Shown: positions 22,990 to 31,427, counted from the stretch's first letter. The stretch is DNA of 59,004 bases from Cyanobium sp. CACIAM 14 (GCA_000708525.1 JMRP01000014.1:1-59004); one strand, 5' to 3'. Notes: generated by a model from the letters alone, not told the origin. Numbers and translations: made by a program.

Positions 22990-23084
22990 CCCTTTTTCAT
23001 ACTCTTTTCCACCATGAACTGTTGCCGCCCAGTGGACGAGCCGGCGGCAGATGGGGATAGTGGAACTCAGTCTCCCGGCACTGG

Positions 23085-23375
23085 ATGACCATCGAGCGGG
23101 CCCAGGCCACTCCCCTTTTCCGTTCTTTCTGGGAGGAAAGGATCGAGGTTCCTGGCTGGAGCGAGGCCGATGAACTGGCCGACCTTGACACCGTCTGGGC
23201 CAGCCTCTGCCAGGAGGCGGCGGCTCCCCGCCCCGCAGGCCAGGGGCCCGAGCGGCCGTCCATCGCTGCAGTCGCTGTCGCCGGCCTGTCCCTCTCGGCC
23301 ACCCGCCGCAATCGCCTCCGTCCTGCCGTGTTGCTCAGGCATGGTGCCCGCCGGCCCGACCTCCTCGTCTATTGA
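23085..23375 (+). CDS. Doubtful small open frame
   Basis: A 96-codon frame begins ATG at 23085 and encodes TPLFRSFWEERIEVPGWSEA, DELADLDTVWASLCQEAAAP and then a low-complexity Arg/Ala-rich end. The first half looks protein-like, the second does not. No family, no ribosome binding site and no operon partner support it. It lies between the ferritin terminator and the linker gene. The opposite strand is also open here but equally unconvincing. Confidence 0.3.
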   Translation: MTIERAQATPLFRSFWEERIEVPGWSEADELADLDTVWASLCQEAAAPRPAGQGPERPSIAAVAVAGLSLSATRRNRLRPAVLLRHGARRPDLLVY

Positions 23376-23635
23376 GTCTTTCTTTTCCTTCCTCAATACT
23401 TCGTGGTGAAGGAATGTATGGATCGACCGATTTGCGCGTAGGGGTGTAACGATCCTCCCTGCTGGCCTGAGGCTCCGGCAAGAATCCCAGCCGTGCACTG
23501 ACCTCTGGCGCATCTTCCAGCGGATTCACCCCCTGCGCCGGTCTCCGCCGCCGGGCCGCCCCAGGGGCCTCGCCCCTGCCCCGGCCTCCCCCCGTTGGCG
23601 CTGCACCCTTCCCTGCCCTTCCCACTCTTCCCACC
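23376..23635. other. Long 5' region of the rod-linker gene
   Basis: About 260 bases without a credible gene. The left part is A/T-rich (TCTTTCTTTTCCTTCCTCAA), and an imperfect inverted pair TTCCTTC...GAAGGAA spans about 23388-23417. The right part is strongly C/G-rich up to the linker ATG. A promoter and a long leader for the linker gene are expected here, but I cannot point to defined -10 and -35 boxes. Confidence 0.45.
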
Positions 23636-24571
23636 ATGGCCCTGGTCCAAGCCCCTTCCCTCGGCATCGAGCGTTTCACGGACGACCGCAACAGGGAGAA
23701 CTGGTCGAAAGCCTCACCCCAGGATCGGGATGGGATCATCCGCCAGGTGTACCAGCAGGTGCTCGGTCAGCAGTACGTGATGCAGAACGAGCGGCTGAGC
23801 GGTGCCGAATCACTCTTCCGCAACGGATATCTCAGCGTGCGCGAATTCGTGCGCACCCTCGCCAAGAGCGGTCTGTACCGATCCCGCTTCTTCGAATCCT
23901 GCAACCCCTATCGCTTCATCGAGCTCAACCACAAGCATCTTCTCGGCCGCGCTCCCCACAACAAGGCGGAGATGCTGCACCACTTCACGATCCTGCAGGA
24001 GCAGGGCTACGACGCCGAGATCGATTCCTATCTCGACAGTGCCGAGTATCAGGACCGCTTCGGCAGCGATGTGGTGCCCTATCTGCACGGGTGGGATTAT
24101 TCCGCAGGCCAGCAGGGCCAGCAGTTCTCCTGGCTGATGCAGCTGGCGGCCGGTGCGGCCGCTTCGGTGAAGGGGGACCGGGCCGGCACGCGCTTCAAGC
24201 TCGGCCGGGCCCTCCACCAGGACCGGGCGGTGACGATCTCGGTCAGCCGTCCCCGCTTCAGCGGTGAGTCCTTCTTCCGCGCCACCATGGGCCAGGGGCT
24301 TGCCAGCGCCGATGGCCCCGTCTCCCGGGCGGGCCAGCCCATCGAACCCTCCCGCCGCCACCGGGCCGAGGCCCTGGTGGTGTCCGCCGGGGTGCGCGGC
24401 AGCGGTTCCTCCAGCGGCCGGGTGGCCACCATCACCGTCACCGGCCTGGTGAACAACGCGGTGGTGCGCAGCGGCTCCTATGTGATGCGGGTGCCCTTCA
24501 GCCGTATGAACGAGGCCCTGCAGCGGGTGCAGCGTCTCGGCGGCCGGGTGGTGGAGGTGAGCGTGAGCTGA
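23636..24571 (+). CDS. cpcC: Phycobilisome rod linker polypeptide (CpcC-like)
   Basis: This 311-residue protein starts MALVQAPSLGIERFTDDRNR. Residues about 20-170 are the Pfam PF00427 linker domain: RQVYQQVLGQQYVMQNERLS, GAESLFRNGYLSVREFVRTL, RFIELNHKHLLGRAPHNKAE, IDSYLDSAEYQDRFGSDVVP. The C-terminal 55 residues form a CpcD-like domain, RVATITVTGLVNNAVVRSGS with YVMRVPFSRMNEALQRVQRL. That pair is the layout of a rod linker joining phycocyanin hexamers. It stands alone here: neighbours are a ferritin gene and crtD, not cpcBA. Whether it is CpcC itself or a specialised paralogue cannot be decided by eye. Confidence 0.9.
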   Translation: MALVQAPSLGIERFTDDRNRENWSKASPQDRDGIIRQVYQQVLGQQYVMQNERLSGAESLFRNGYLSVREFVRTLAKSGLYRSRFFESCNPYRFIELNHKHLLGRAPHNKAEMLHHFTILQEQGYDAEIDSYLDSAEYQDRFGSDVVPYLHGWDYSAGQQGQQFSWLMQLAAGAAASVKGDRAGTRFKLGRALHQDRAVTISVSRPRFSGESFFRATMGQGLASADGPVSRAGQPIEPSRRHRAEALVVSAGVRGSGSSSGRVATITVTGLVNNAVVRSGSYVMRVPFSRMNEALQRVQRLGGRVVEVSVS

Positions 24572-24590
24572 TCCCCCGCAGGGGGTGATC
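24570..24590. terminator. Hairpin between convergent linker and crtD genes
   Basis: GATCCCCC-GCA-GGGGGTGATC begins inside the linker stop codon. The 5-base C/G stem with a 3-base loop is extended by GAT/ATC across a two-base bulge. It lacks a T-tract, but its place between two convergent genes suggests a transcription-ending role for one or both. Confidence 0.45.
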
Positions 24591-24604
24591 GGAAGGCGAG
24601 GGGG

Positions 24605-26182
24605 TCAGGGCCGCAGTTCCACCCCCCGCCGGGCCAGCAGCTGGCGGCAGGCCATCAGGGCCGAGAGACTCACCCCGGCGGTGCCCTCGCCGGGGTGGAT
24701 GGCATCGCCGCAGAGCCACAGGCCCTCCAGCGGCGTGCGGCTGGCCAGGCCGAAGGGGCCGAAGCGGCTGGGGTGCTGGCCCAATCCGCCCACATAGCCC
24801 CAGGGCCGGCCGGTCCAGCCGGCGAACCCCCGCGGGGTGGCCAGTTCGCGGTGGAGCCAGTCGCTCGTCCCCACCCCCAGCAGCTTCTCCAGCTCCCGCA
24901 GGATGGCCCCCATCGCCTCGTTCTTGCGGGCCTGATAGGCCGTCTCCTCCTCTGCGAACCAGCTCCTGGCCGGGGTGAACACACTGGCGATCACCGTCGC
25001 CTGCCCGGCCGGCGCCCGGCCGTCGCCCTCCTGGCTCACCGACACGAACAGCGACCCCGGGGCGACGGCATCCCGCTGCAGGTGGCTGGGGACATCCGCT
25101 GGCAGCCGCCGCCGCTCCACCGCCCCGTAGAACACCAGAGCCCCGCTGGGCTCGTGCAGGTTCTCGAGCCTGCGCCGGTAGTCCGATGGCAGTGCCTGCC
25201 CCAGCAGCGCCGGCAGGGTCTGAGGGGGCAGGCTGACCACCACTTCGGCGGCCTCCACGCCGAAGCCCCGCCCATCGCCTGCGGCCCCCCGGCCTTGCCG
25301 TTCCTCCCGGCGCCGGCCGCTGGAGCGCCGGCCCGTCACCCGCCAGGCGGCCTTGGGGCGCTCCGGCGGCTGCAGGCGCTCCACCCGGTGACGCAGCCGC
25401 AGCCTGCCGCCATGCCGGGCGAGGGCCTGCTCCAGGCGGTCACTCAGGGCCTGCATCGAACCCTGCAGGTGCCACAACCCCAGCGGCTCCTGGACCATGG
25501 CCAGCACCGTCGCGCCGTAGAGCGCCGCCGTGCGATCGGCCGGCTCCTGGGAATAGAGCTTCAGCTGCAGATCCAGGAAGCGCCGCAACCGCCGGTCGTG
25601 GCCGCAGCCGGTGAGCCACAGCAGATCCGCCACCGTGGCCGCGGTGAACAGGCCGCTGGCCAGTGTCGCGGGCCCCAGGGCCCCGAGCAGCTGGCCCAGG
25701 TCCCACCAGGAACGGGGCGGCAGCACGGGATCCCGGGCCGCGAAAGCCCAGCTGGCGTGGTGGATCGCTTCGCACAGTCCCCAGAACCGGTCACTGCCCG
25801 GGAATTGACGCAGCCGCTCCTGCCGCCAGCGGGCCGGGTCGCGCCAGAGACGCACCGGTTCGCTGCCATCGGCCAGGTCCACGACGCAGCCGGGATCGAG
25901 GGGCACGGCCGGCGGCGGCGCCACCTCCAGATGCCGGAAGAGCCGGGCGTGGATGCCCCCTGGGGTGCCGTCGGCCTGCTCCAGCCCCGCCACCTGGGTG
26001 GCGCCGACATCGAACACATAGGGGCCACGACGGAAGGTGCCGGCGCAGCCCCCGCTCTGGTGATGGGCCTCGAGCAGCTCCACGTCCAAGCCGGCCTTGG
26101 CCAGCAGGCCCGCCGCGGTGAGGCCGGCGATGCCGGCGCCCACGACGACGACGTCCGCCCTGGCGGTCTCGCTGGGATCCAA
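24605..26182 (-). CDS. crtD: C-3',4' desaturase CrtD-type carotenoid oxidoreductase
   Basis: The 525-residue FAD protein opens ADVVVVGAGIAGLTAAGLLA and KAGLDVELLEAHHQSGGCAG, the dinucleotide-binding start of CrtI/CrtD/CrtO-type desaturases. It continues with FDVGATQVAGLEQADGTPGG, LQLKLYSQEPADRTAALYGA, LQGSMQALSDRLEQALARHG and the FAD-binding C-terminus GLWLCGDAIHPGEGTAGVSL. It best matches cyanobacterial CrtD, which desaturates the 3',4' bond in myxoxanthophyll synthesis. The proposed start is TTG at 26182, the last start before the FAD motif; the frame stays open far upstream, but that part overlaps the divergent kinase gene and has shadow composition. Confidence 0.82.
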   Translation of the reverse strand: MDPSETARADVVVVGAGIAGLTAAGLLAKAGLDVELLEAHHQSGGCAGTFRRGPYVFDVGATQVAGLEQADGTPGGIHARLFRHLEVAPPPAVPLDPGCVVDLADGSEPVRLWRDPARWRQERLRQFPGSDRFWGLCEAIHHASWAFAARDPVLPPRSWWDLGQLLGALGPATLASGLFTAATVADLLWLTGCGHDRRLRRFLDLQLKLYSQEPADRTAALYGATVLAMVQEPLGLWHLQGSMQALSDRLEQALARHGGRLRLRHRVERLQPPERPKAAWRVTGRRSSGRRREERQGRGAAGDGRGFGVEAAEVVVSLPPQTLPALLGQALPSDYRRRLENLHEPSGALVFYGAVERRRLPADVPSHLQRDAVAPGSLFVSVSQEGDGRAPAGQATVIASVFTPARSWFAEEETAYQARKNEAMGAILRELEKLLGVGTSDWLHRELATPRGFAGWTGRPWGYVGGLGQHPSRFGPFGLASRTPLEGLWLCGDAIHPGEGTAGVSLSALMACRQLLARRGVELRP

Positions 26183-26375
26183 CGGTGCCGAAGCGCTTGG
26201 CCCGCGATCCTGGCAGGGCCGGCCTGGCAGGCGCGGCCCCGTGCGGTCTGCCCCTGGGCCGGGCGGTCTGCGCCTGAGCCGGGAAGAGGGCCCTCCCAAA
26301 TAGGTTGTCTCCGGTGCACCCTGTCCTGGGGCCTCCGTCCCCGGGGCCTCCTGGGCGGCCATTCCCCCCGAACCG

Positions 26376-27323
26376 ATGGGCCCCGTTGCAGCAACCCGTG
26401 GTGCCCCTGGCGCCGATCCCCTCGCTCCCTGGCTGGCCGAGCGCCTCGGGGTCGAACTGGTGGACCGCAGCCCCGTCAGGGGTGGCTGCATCCACAGCGC
26501 CTGGTGCCTGCGCCTGGCCGATGGATCCCGCCTGTTCGCCAAGACCAATGCCGCCTCCTCGTTGCCGCTGCTGGAAGCCGAGGCCGGAGGGCTTCGGGCC
26601 CTGGCGGCAGCAGCATCGGAGGCCGGGCTGCGGCTGCCGGAGCCGCTCGCCCTGGGGGCTCTCGTACCGATGGCCGTGCTGGTGCTCTCCTGGCTGGACC
26701 TGGGGCGTGGATCCGGGGACGGCACTGCAGAGCCTTGGCGCCGCACCGGGGCCGCTCTGGCCCGGCTGCACCGGCACAGCCTTTCGCTGCGCTGCTCAGA
26801 GGCCGACCGCCCGGGGCAGGCCTTCGGATGGGTGACGGACAACTACATCGGCACGAGCCCCCAGGCGAATGGCTGGGAAGGCCACTGGGGCCGGTTCTTC
26901 GTGGAACGGCGCCTGGTTCCCCAGCTGGCGAGGCTGGCCTCCAAGGGCGTGGTGCTGGGAGGTGCCGACGCGCTGCTGGGGCAGGCCAGCGGCTGGATCG
27001 ATGGCCACCACCCTGACCCCTGCCTGGTGCACGGTGATCTCTGGAGCGGCAACGCCGCCGTCACTCACGATGGAGTGGGGGCCATCTTCGATCCCGCGGT
27101 GTACCGGGGGGACCGGGAGGTGGATCTGGCCATGGCGAGCCTGTTCGGGGGCTTCCCTGCCGCCTTCTTCAGGGGGTATCAGGAGGAATGGCCCCTGCCC
27201 GACGGGCATGAACGCCGGGCTGACCTCTACAACCTGTACCACCTGCTCAACCACGCCAACCTCTTCGGCGGTTCCTACCGGGACCAGTGCCAGGACGGCA
27301 TCGATCGGCTGATGCGGAGGTAG
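26376..27323 (+). CDS. Fructosamine kinase family protein
   Basis: The 315-residue protein has the fructosamine/ketosamine-3-kinase pattern: PVRGGCIHSAWCLRLADGSR, FAKTNAASSLPLLEAEAGGL, GWVTDNYIGTSPQANGW, the catalytic PCLVHGDLWSGNAAVTHDGV, and FDPAVYRGDREVDLAMASLF. It would phosphorylate protein-bound ketoamines to trigger deglycation, protecting against sugar damage. It is divergent from crtD with about 190 bases between start codons. Length is normal. Confidence 0.92.
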   Translation: MGPVAATRGAPGADPLAPWLAERLGVELVDRSPVRGGCIHSAWCLRLADGSRLFAKTNAASSLPLLEAEAGGLRALAAAASEAGLRLPEPLALGALVPMAVLVLSWLDLGRGSGDGTAEPWRRTGAALARLHRHSLSLRCSEADRPGQAFGWVTDNYIGTSPQANGWEGHWGRFFVERRLVPQLARLASKGVVLGGADALLGQASGWIDGHHPDPCLVHGDLWSGNAAVTHDGVGAIFDPAVYRGDREVDLAMASLFGGFPAAFFRGYQEEWPLPDGHERRADLYNLYHLLNHANLFGGSYRDQCQDGIDRLMRR

Positions 27324-27354
27324 GCGTGGAACGGCAGGCCTGGGCCGTGGGGCC

Positions 27355-27726
27355 TCAGCTGAGGTATTCCTTGCGCAGAGCCTGGATCTTCTCCATCAGA
27401 GCCGTGCGCTTCTCGCCGGTGGTGAGATTGTTCCAGCTCCAGGTGCCCACCACCACCAGGCCCAGCAGTTCCAGCAGGCCCGGAACGATCGGCAGCAGGT
27501 TGATGGTATCGAGCACCCCCTTGATCAGGATCTGGGCCACGATCACCGCCACCAGGACGCCGGTCGCCTTGCCGATCCGCCCCACCTGGCTCCAGTCGAC
27601 CCGGTCGAGGGTCTCGTTGACCTTGCCGATGACCTCGCTGTAGCGCTCGGCAAAGGCGACCCCTTCGCCATCGGGAGTGGTCACGTCCTGGGTCGGCTCC
27701 TTCACTTCGGTCGGGCTGTCGATCAT
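27355..27726 (-). CDS. CAAD-domain thylakoid membrane protein
   Basis: The 123-residue protein has an acidic N-terminus, FAERYSEVIGKVNETLDRVD, two hydrophobic segments (GVLVAVIVAQILIKGVLDTI and PGLLELLGLVVVGTWSWN) and a C-terminal LTTGEKRTALMEKIQALRKE. This is the CAAD domain, found alone or attached to aminoacyl-tRNA synthetases in cyanobacteria and related to plant CURT1. It would act in thylakoid membranes, possibly in curvature. It converges with the kinase gene, 31 bases apart. Confidence 0.87.
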   Translation of the reverse strand: MIDSPTEVKEPTQDVTTPDGEGVAFAERYSEVIGKVNETLDRVDWSQVGRIGKATGVLVAVIVAQILIKGVLDTINLLPIVPGLLELLGLVVVGTWSWNNLTTGEKRTALMEKIQALRKEYLS

Positions 27727-27769
27727 GGAAGGGAAGGTCTTCGGAGGGGATGGCGCCTAACGTACCGGT

Positions 27770-28210
27770 GTGGACGGTGGGGCGCCAGCGGAACTCCGCA
27801 TCGATCGGCAGGCCCTGACGGTCCTCGAGGCAGTCCTGGCCGCGGCTGCCCCCGAGGAAGGCTGTGCCCTGCTGCTGGGCCATCGGGATCCCTGGCGGGT
27901 CCGCCTGGTCTGGCCCTGTCTCAACGTCTGGGAGCCGTCGGCCGAGCGCGGTCGCCGCTTCGCCCTTGATCCCCGTGAGCAGCTCCAGGCCCAGAAGTGG
28001 GCCAGGGCCAGGGGCCAGCGGGTGCTGGGTGCGGCCCACAGCCATCCGATGTCGGAGCCGGTGCCCTCGGCCCTGGATCGCTCCCTCGCCTTTCGCCCCA
28101 CCCTGATGCTGATCCTGGGCCAGCCCCCGGGAGCGCCCCGCGGGCTGGCCTGCTGGTGGCTGCCCGAGCAGGGCGGCCCCCGGCGCCTGGCGTGGAGAAT
28201 GGACGATTGA
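27770..28210 (+). CDS. JAMM (Mov34/MPN, M67) metalloprotease
   Basis: This 146-residue single-domain JAMM protein has the catalytic Glu in AAPEEGCALLLGH and the zinc motif VLGAAHSHPMSEPVPSALDR (H-x-H-x10-D). Bacterial members remove sulfur-carrier proteins from adducts or process their C-termini. The MoeB-like E1 enzyme gene begins 22 bases downstream, an association known from sulfur-transfer pathways. GTG 27770 is the likely start. No sulfur-carrier (MoaD/ThiS) gene is seen nearby. Confidence 0.87.
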   Translation: MDGGAPAELRIDRQALTVLEAVLAAAAPEEGCALLLGHRDPWRVRLVWPCLNVWEPSAERGRRFALDPREQLQAQKWARARGQRVLGAAHSHPMSEPVPSALDRSLAFRPTLMLILGQPPGAPRGLACWWLPEQGGPRRLAWRMDD

Positions 28211-28232
28211 TGCGTCGTGGGCTTCAGCCGCC

Positions 28233-29402
28233 ATGCTTCCTCCCGACACCAGCGCCGTCCAGCTCAGTCCCGATGAGGTGGCACGCTTCTCGCGTCATCT
28301 GATCCTGCCGGAGATCGGGATGGAGGGGCAGAAGCGGCTCAAGGCGGCCTCGGTGCTGTGCGTGGGCACCGGTGGCCTCGGTTCGCCCCTGCTCCTCTAT
28401 CTGGCCGCCGCGGGCGTGGGCCGGCTCGGCATCGTCGATTTCGACGTGGTGGACCACAGCAACCTGCAGCGCCAGGTGATCCACGGCAGCAGCTGGGTGG
28501 GCAAGCCCAAGATCGAATCGGCCAGGGCCCGGATCCTCGAGATCAACCCTCACTGCCAGGTGGATCTCTTCGAAACGGCCCTCACCAGCGAGAACGCCCT
28601 GGAGATCATCGCCGGCTACGACATCGTCTGTGACGGCACCGACAACTTCCCCACCCGCTACCTGGTCAACGACGCCTGCGTGCTGCTGGGCAAGCCGAAC
28701 GTCTATGGCTCCATCTTCCGCTTCGAGGGCCAGGCCACCGTGTTCAACCATGAAGGCGGCCCCAACTACCGGGATCTTTTCCCCGAGCCGCCTCCGCCGG
28801 GGATGGTGCCCTCCTGCGCCGAAGGGGGGGTGGTGGGTGTGCTGCCCGGCATCATCGGCCTGATCCAGGCCACCGAGGCGGTGAAGCTGATCACCGGCAT
28901 CGGCACCAGCCTCAGCGGCCGCCTGCTCCTGTTCGATGCCCTCAAGATGAGCTTCCGCGAACTGAAGCTGCGCCCGAATCCGGAGCGGCCCGTGATCGAG
29001 AAGCTCATCGATTACCAGGAGTTCTGCGGCGTGGGTGGTTCGGCCCCCGGCCAGGAGGAAGCGGGCAGTGTGCCCACCATCACCGTCGCCGAGCTCAAGA
29101 CCCTCATCGACGACCAGGTGGAGGATCTGCTGCTGGTCGACGTCCGCAACCCCCAGGAGGCCGACATCGCCGTGATCCCCGGGTCCGTGCTGGTGCCCCT
29201 CGATCGCATCGAGAGCGGTGAGGCCATCGAGGACGTGCGCCGCCTGGCGGCCGGCAAGCAGCTGTACGTGCACTGCAAGCTGGGGGGGCGTTCCGCCAAG
29301 GCCCTGATCGCCCTCGGCCGTCACGGCATCAAGGGGGTGAACGTGCAGGGTGGCATCGACGCCTGGAGTCAGGAGGTGGATCCTGCCGTTCCGCGCTACT
29401 GA
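28233..29402 (+). CDS. moeB: MoeB/ThiF-like adenylyltransferase with rhodanese domain
   Basis: The product has 389 residues. Residues 1-250 are a ThiF/E1-like domain: RHLILPEIGMEGQKRLKAAS, CVGTGGLGSPLLLYLAAAGV, VDHSNLQRQVIHGSSWVGKP, DNFPTRYLVNDACVLLGKPN and the Cys in PSCAEGGVVGVLPGI. Residues about 285-389 are a rhodanese domain with active-site CKLGGRSAKALI. The usual CxxC zinc pair after the E1 domain reads ERPVIEK here and is absent. The protein would adenylate and thiolate sulfur-carrier proteins for molybdopterin or related cofactors. Its 3' end overlaps the channel gene by 53 bases. Confidence 0.92.
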   Translation: MLPPDTSAVQLSPDEVARFSRHLILPEIGMEGQKRLKAASVLCVGTGGLGSPLLLYLAAAGVGRLGIVDFDVVDHSNLQRQVIHGSSWVGKPKIESARARILEINPHCQVDLFETALTSENALEIIAGYDIVCDGTDNFPTRYLVNDACVLLGKPNVYGSIFRFEGQATVFNHEGGPNYRDLFPEPPPPGMVPSCAEGGVVGVLPGIIGLIQATEAVKLITGIGTSLSGRLLLFDALKMSFRELKLRPNPERPVIEKLIDYQEFCGVGGSAPGQEEAGSVPTITVAELKTLIDDQVEDLLLVDVRNPQEADIAVIPGSVLVPLDRIESGEAIEDVRRLAAGKQLYVHCKLGGRSAKALIALGRHGIKGVNVQGGIDAWSQEVDPAVPRY

Positions 29403-30171
29403 GCCGCTCTCCCCCGCCAGGCAGCGCTGGCTGCAGCGCCGCCGCAGGGAAGCCCAGCGACTGATCGCTGTCGAGAACAGGTTCCTGCCGCTGCTGCTGG
29501 CGTCGCTGCTGCCGATCCTGCTGTTGCCCGTCACGGCCCGGCAGGGCCTGCCCGGCCTGGCGCTCCTGGCTGTGCTGTTCGATCTGCTGATCCTGCAGTC
29601 GATCCTCACCCTGCCGATGGTCGGCGCCATGGCCTTCACCCGGTTGCGGCAAGGCCTGTTCCTGGGGATCGGCGTGGTGGCGGGTCTCGGGCTCTGGGTG
29701 CCGGTGGCCGCGGGCGCCTGGCCCGGTGGGACCTTCCGGGCCGCGGAGATGGTGCTGCTGAGCCTCTTCTTCCTGATTGCGTCGGTGCGGCTGGTGCACC
29801 TGCTGGCCAGGGTGCCCCGGGTCAACGTGCAGGTGATGGCGGGCGCGGCGGCGGGCTATCTGCAGCTGGGCCTCACGGGCGGGGTTCTCGCCACCGCCAC
29901 CCAGGTGCTGGTGCCCGGCAGCTTCAGTCTCGGGGCCGCCGCCAGCCACCAGTTGCTGCTCGACCGGCTGACCTACTTCAGCTTTGTCACCATCGCCGGT
30001 CTCGGTTTCGGCGACGTGCTTCCGGCGAACGCGGTCGGCGAGCGCTTCGTGATCCTGATCAGCGTCGCGAGCACCCTCTACGTGGCCCTGCTGGTGGGTC
30101 TGCTGCTGGGCCGGTACATCGCCTCCGAGGAGGTGGAGATGCTCGAAGCCGAGGAGCTGGAACCGGAGTAG
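29350..30171 (+). CDS. Two-helix potassium-channel-like protein
   Basis: The 273-residue protein has several membrane segments (FLPLLLASLLPILLLPVTAR, LALLAVLFDLLILQSILTLP, GLFLGIGVVAGLGLWVPVAA) and a pore loop near residue 210: DRLTYFSFVTIAGLGFGDVL. This aligns with the K+ filter T-V-G-Y-G-D but reads G-L-G-F-G-D, so the first filter Thr is replaced by Gly. After the last helix the tail is acidic (SEEVEMLEAEELEPE). It resembles Ion_trans_2 channels. The ATG lies 53 bases inside moeB; a later start is possible. Confidence 0.8.
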   Translation: MASTPGVRRWILPFRATEPLSPARQRWLQRRRREAQRLIAVENRFLPLLLASLLPILLLPVTARQGLPGLALLAVLFDLLILQSILTLPMVGAMAFTRLRQGLFLGIGVVAGLGLWVPVAAGAWPGGTFRAAEMVLLSLFFLIASVRLVHLLARVPRVNVQVMAGAAAGYLQLGLTGGVLATATQVLVPGSFSLGAAASHQLLLDRLTYFSFVTIAGLGFGDVLPANAVGERFVILISVASTLYVALLVGLLLGRYIASEEVEMLEAEELEPE

Positions 30172-30180
30172 GGCGGGCGT

Positions 30181-30801
30181 TCAGTAGTCGACGCCGCGCT
30201 TGAGGTCCACGCCCCGCTCGGCATAGTGCTTGTGGCAGACCATCTCCGAGTGCACGCTGGCCAGATCGAAGTAGGCGGGCCTGCTCTTGCAGCGGCCGGT
30301 GATGATCACCTCGGTTTCGGTGGGCTTCCGCAGCAGGGTCTGCACGATGGGCTCAACCGGCAGCAGTTCCAGATCCACCGTGGGATTGAGTTCGTCGAGG
30401 ATCACGGTCTTGTAGAGGCCGCTGGCGATGGCCGCCCGGGCGATCTCCCACGCCCTCTCGGCTTCCACGTAATCGATCGGCTGCTGCTGACCTCTCCAGA
30501 CGATCGCATCACGCCCTGAACGCAGGTGATCCACCAGGTGGGGGTAGCTTTCCCTCAGGGCGGCGATCGCCGCGTCCTCGGTGTAACCGGCGCCGCCCTT
30601 GAGCCACTGCAGGATCAGCACCCGGTGGCTCTTGTCCTGGCTGATGCCGCGGCCGATGGCCTGCAGCGCCTTGCCCAGGGCGCTGGTGGACTTGCCCTTG
30701 CCCTCGCCGGTGTAGATCTCGATCCCGTCGAGGGCCCGGTCGCCCGGTTCCTCCGGGCGCTGATGGGCGCGCATCTCGGAGTGCAGATCGGCCATCTGCA
30801 C
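30181..30801 (-). CDS. cobO: Cob(I)alamin adenosyltransferase, C-terminal half of a split tandem protein
   Basis: The 206-codon frame has the CobO/BtuR motifs: IEIYTGEGKGKSTSALGKAL (P-loop), LILQWLKGGAGYTEDAAIAA, KTVILDELNPTVDLELLPVE and a C-terminal CHKHYAERGVDLKRGVDY. CobO adds the adenosyl group to cobyrinic acid diamide or cobinamide. The sequence preceding this ATG (GELV-QMADLHSEM in the next frame) continues an upstream CobO-like domain read in another frame, so the two halves were probably one protein. This half keeps an ATG and all catalytic motifs and may work alone. Confidence 0.85.
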   Translation of the reverse strand: MQMADLHSEMRAHQRPEEPGDRALDGIEIYTGEGKGKSTSALGKALQAIGRGISQDKSHRVLILQWLKGGAGYTEDAAIAALRESYPHLVDHLRSGRDAIVWRGQQQPIDYVEAERAWEIARAAIASGLYKTVILDELNPTVDLELLPVEPIVQTLLRKPTETEVIITGRCKSRPAYFDLASVHSEMVCHKHYAERGVDLKRGVDY

Positions 30802-30819
30802 CAGCTCCCGGGGGGCCCC

Positions 30820-31355
30820 CGGCCCGTGCAGATCATCTCCATCCCTTCCGGCCTGGCGGCCAGGGTCCGCACCACCTCCTCGGTGTCCAGCAGGCCCAGA
30901 TCGAGGACGGGGTTGAGTTCGTCGAGCACCACCACCGAATAGAGGTTGCTGGCGATGGCCCCCTTGGCGATGTCCCAGCCGCGGCGGGCCTCCTGCCGAT
31001 CGAAGGGGGTGACGTCCTCGGCACCGAAGTGGTCGCCCCGTCCGGTGCGCACCTGGTCGATCAGGTGGGGGAAGCCCTGCTGGAGAGCCTCGATGGCGCC
31101 GTCCTCGTCGTAGGAACGGCCTGGACCCTTGAGGAACCGCAGCAGCAGCACGCGGGTGCGTTTCTGCTCGCAGATGCCCAGGCCGATCGTGCGCAGCACC
31201 ACGCCGAGGGCCGCCTGGCTCTTCCCCTTCCCCTCGCCGTCGTAGACGTGCAGCTGCCCGTGGGCCCGTTCGTCGCTGCCGGCGGCGGTGCGGATGCCGA
31301 TGCCCCGACCGGTGCCGCGCTGCGGGGTCTGGGTGCTGCGGGCGGCGGGGGGCAT
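30820..31355 (-). pseudogene. CobO-like domain, N-terminal half of the split tandem protein
   Basis: The frame encodes a second P-loop ATP:corrinoid adenosyltransferase domain: HGQLHVYDGEGKGKSQAALG, TRVLLLRFLKGPGRSYDEDG and YSVVVLDELNPVLDLGLLDT, ending MEMICTGRG. Immediately after, at a run of G and C bases (30811-30820), the frame must shift by one to continue into the CobO half that starts at 30801. One base missing from the C run (plus strand) would explain it. Without the shift the frame runs on to 30615 with nonsense composition. It may be a sequencing error, a programmed shift or a true split. Confidence 0.7.
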
Positions 31356-31427
31356 CGGCGGGCGGCGGGAAGCAATCGGCGGTTGGACCTGGCCCGGATG
31401 CTACCCATCCTTGCCAGGATCGTTGCC

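Noticed and set aside
23067-23513. 148-codon minus-strand frame between ferritin and linker genes
   Set aside because: It has no domain, spans A/T-rich non-coding sequence and has the composition of a shadow frame.
26183-26842. N-terminal extension of crtD to 26842
   Set aside because: The extension overlaps the divergent fructosamine kinase gene and is Arg/Ser/Pro-rich. The FAD-binding start lies right after TTG 26182.
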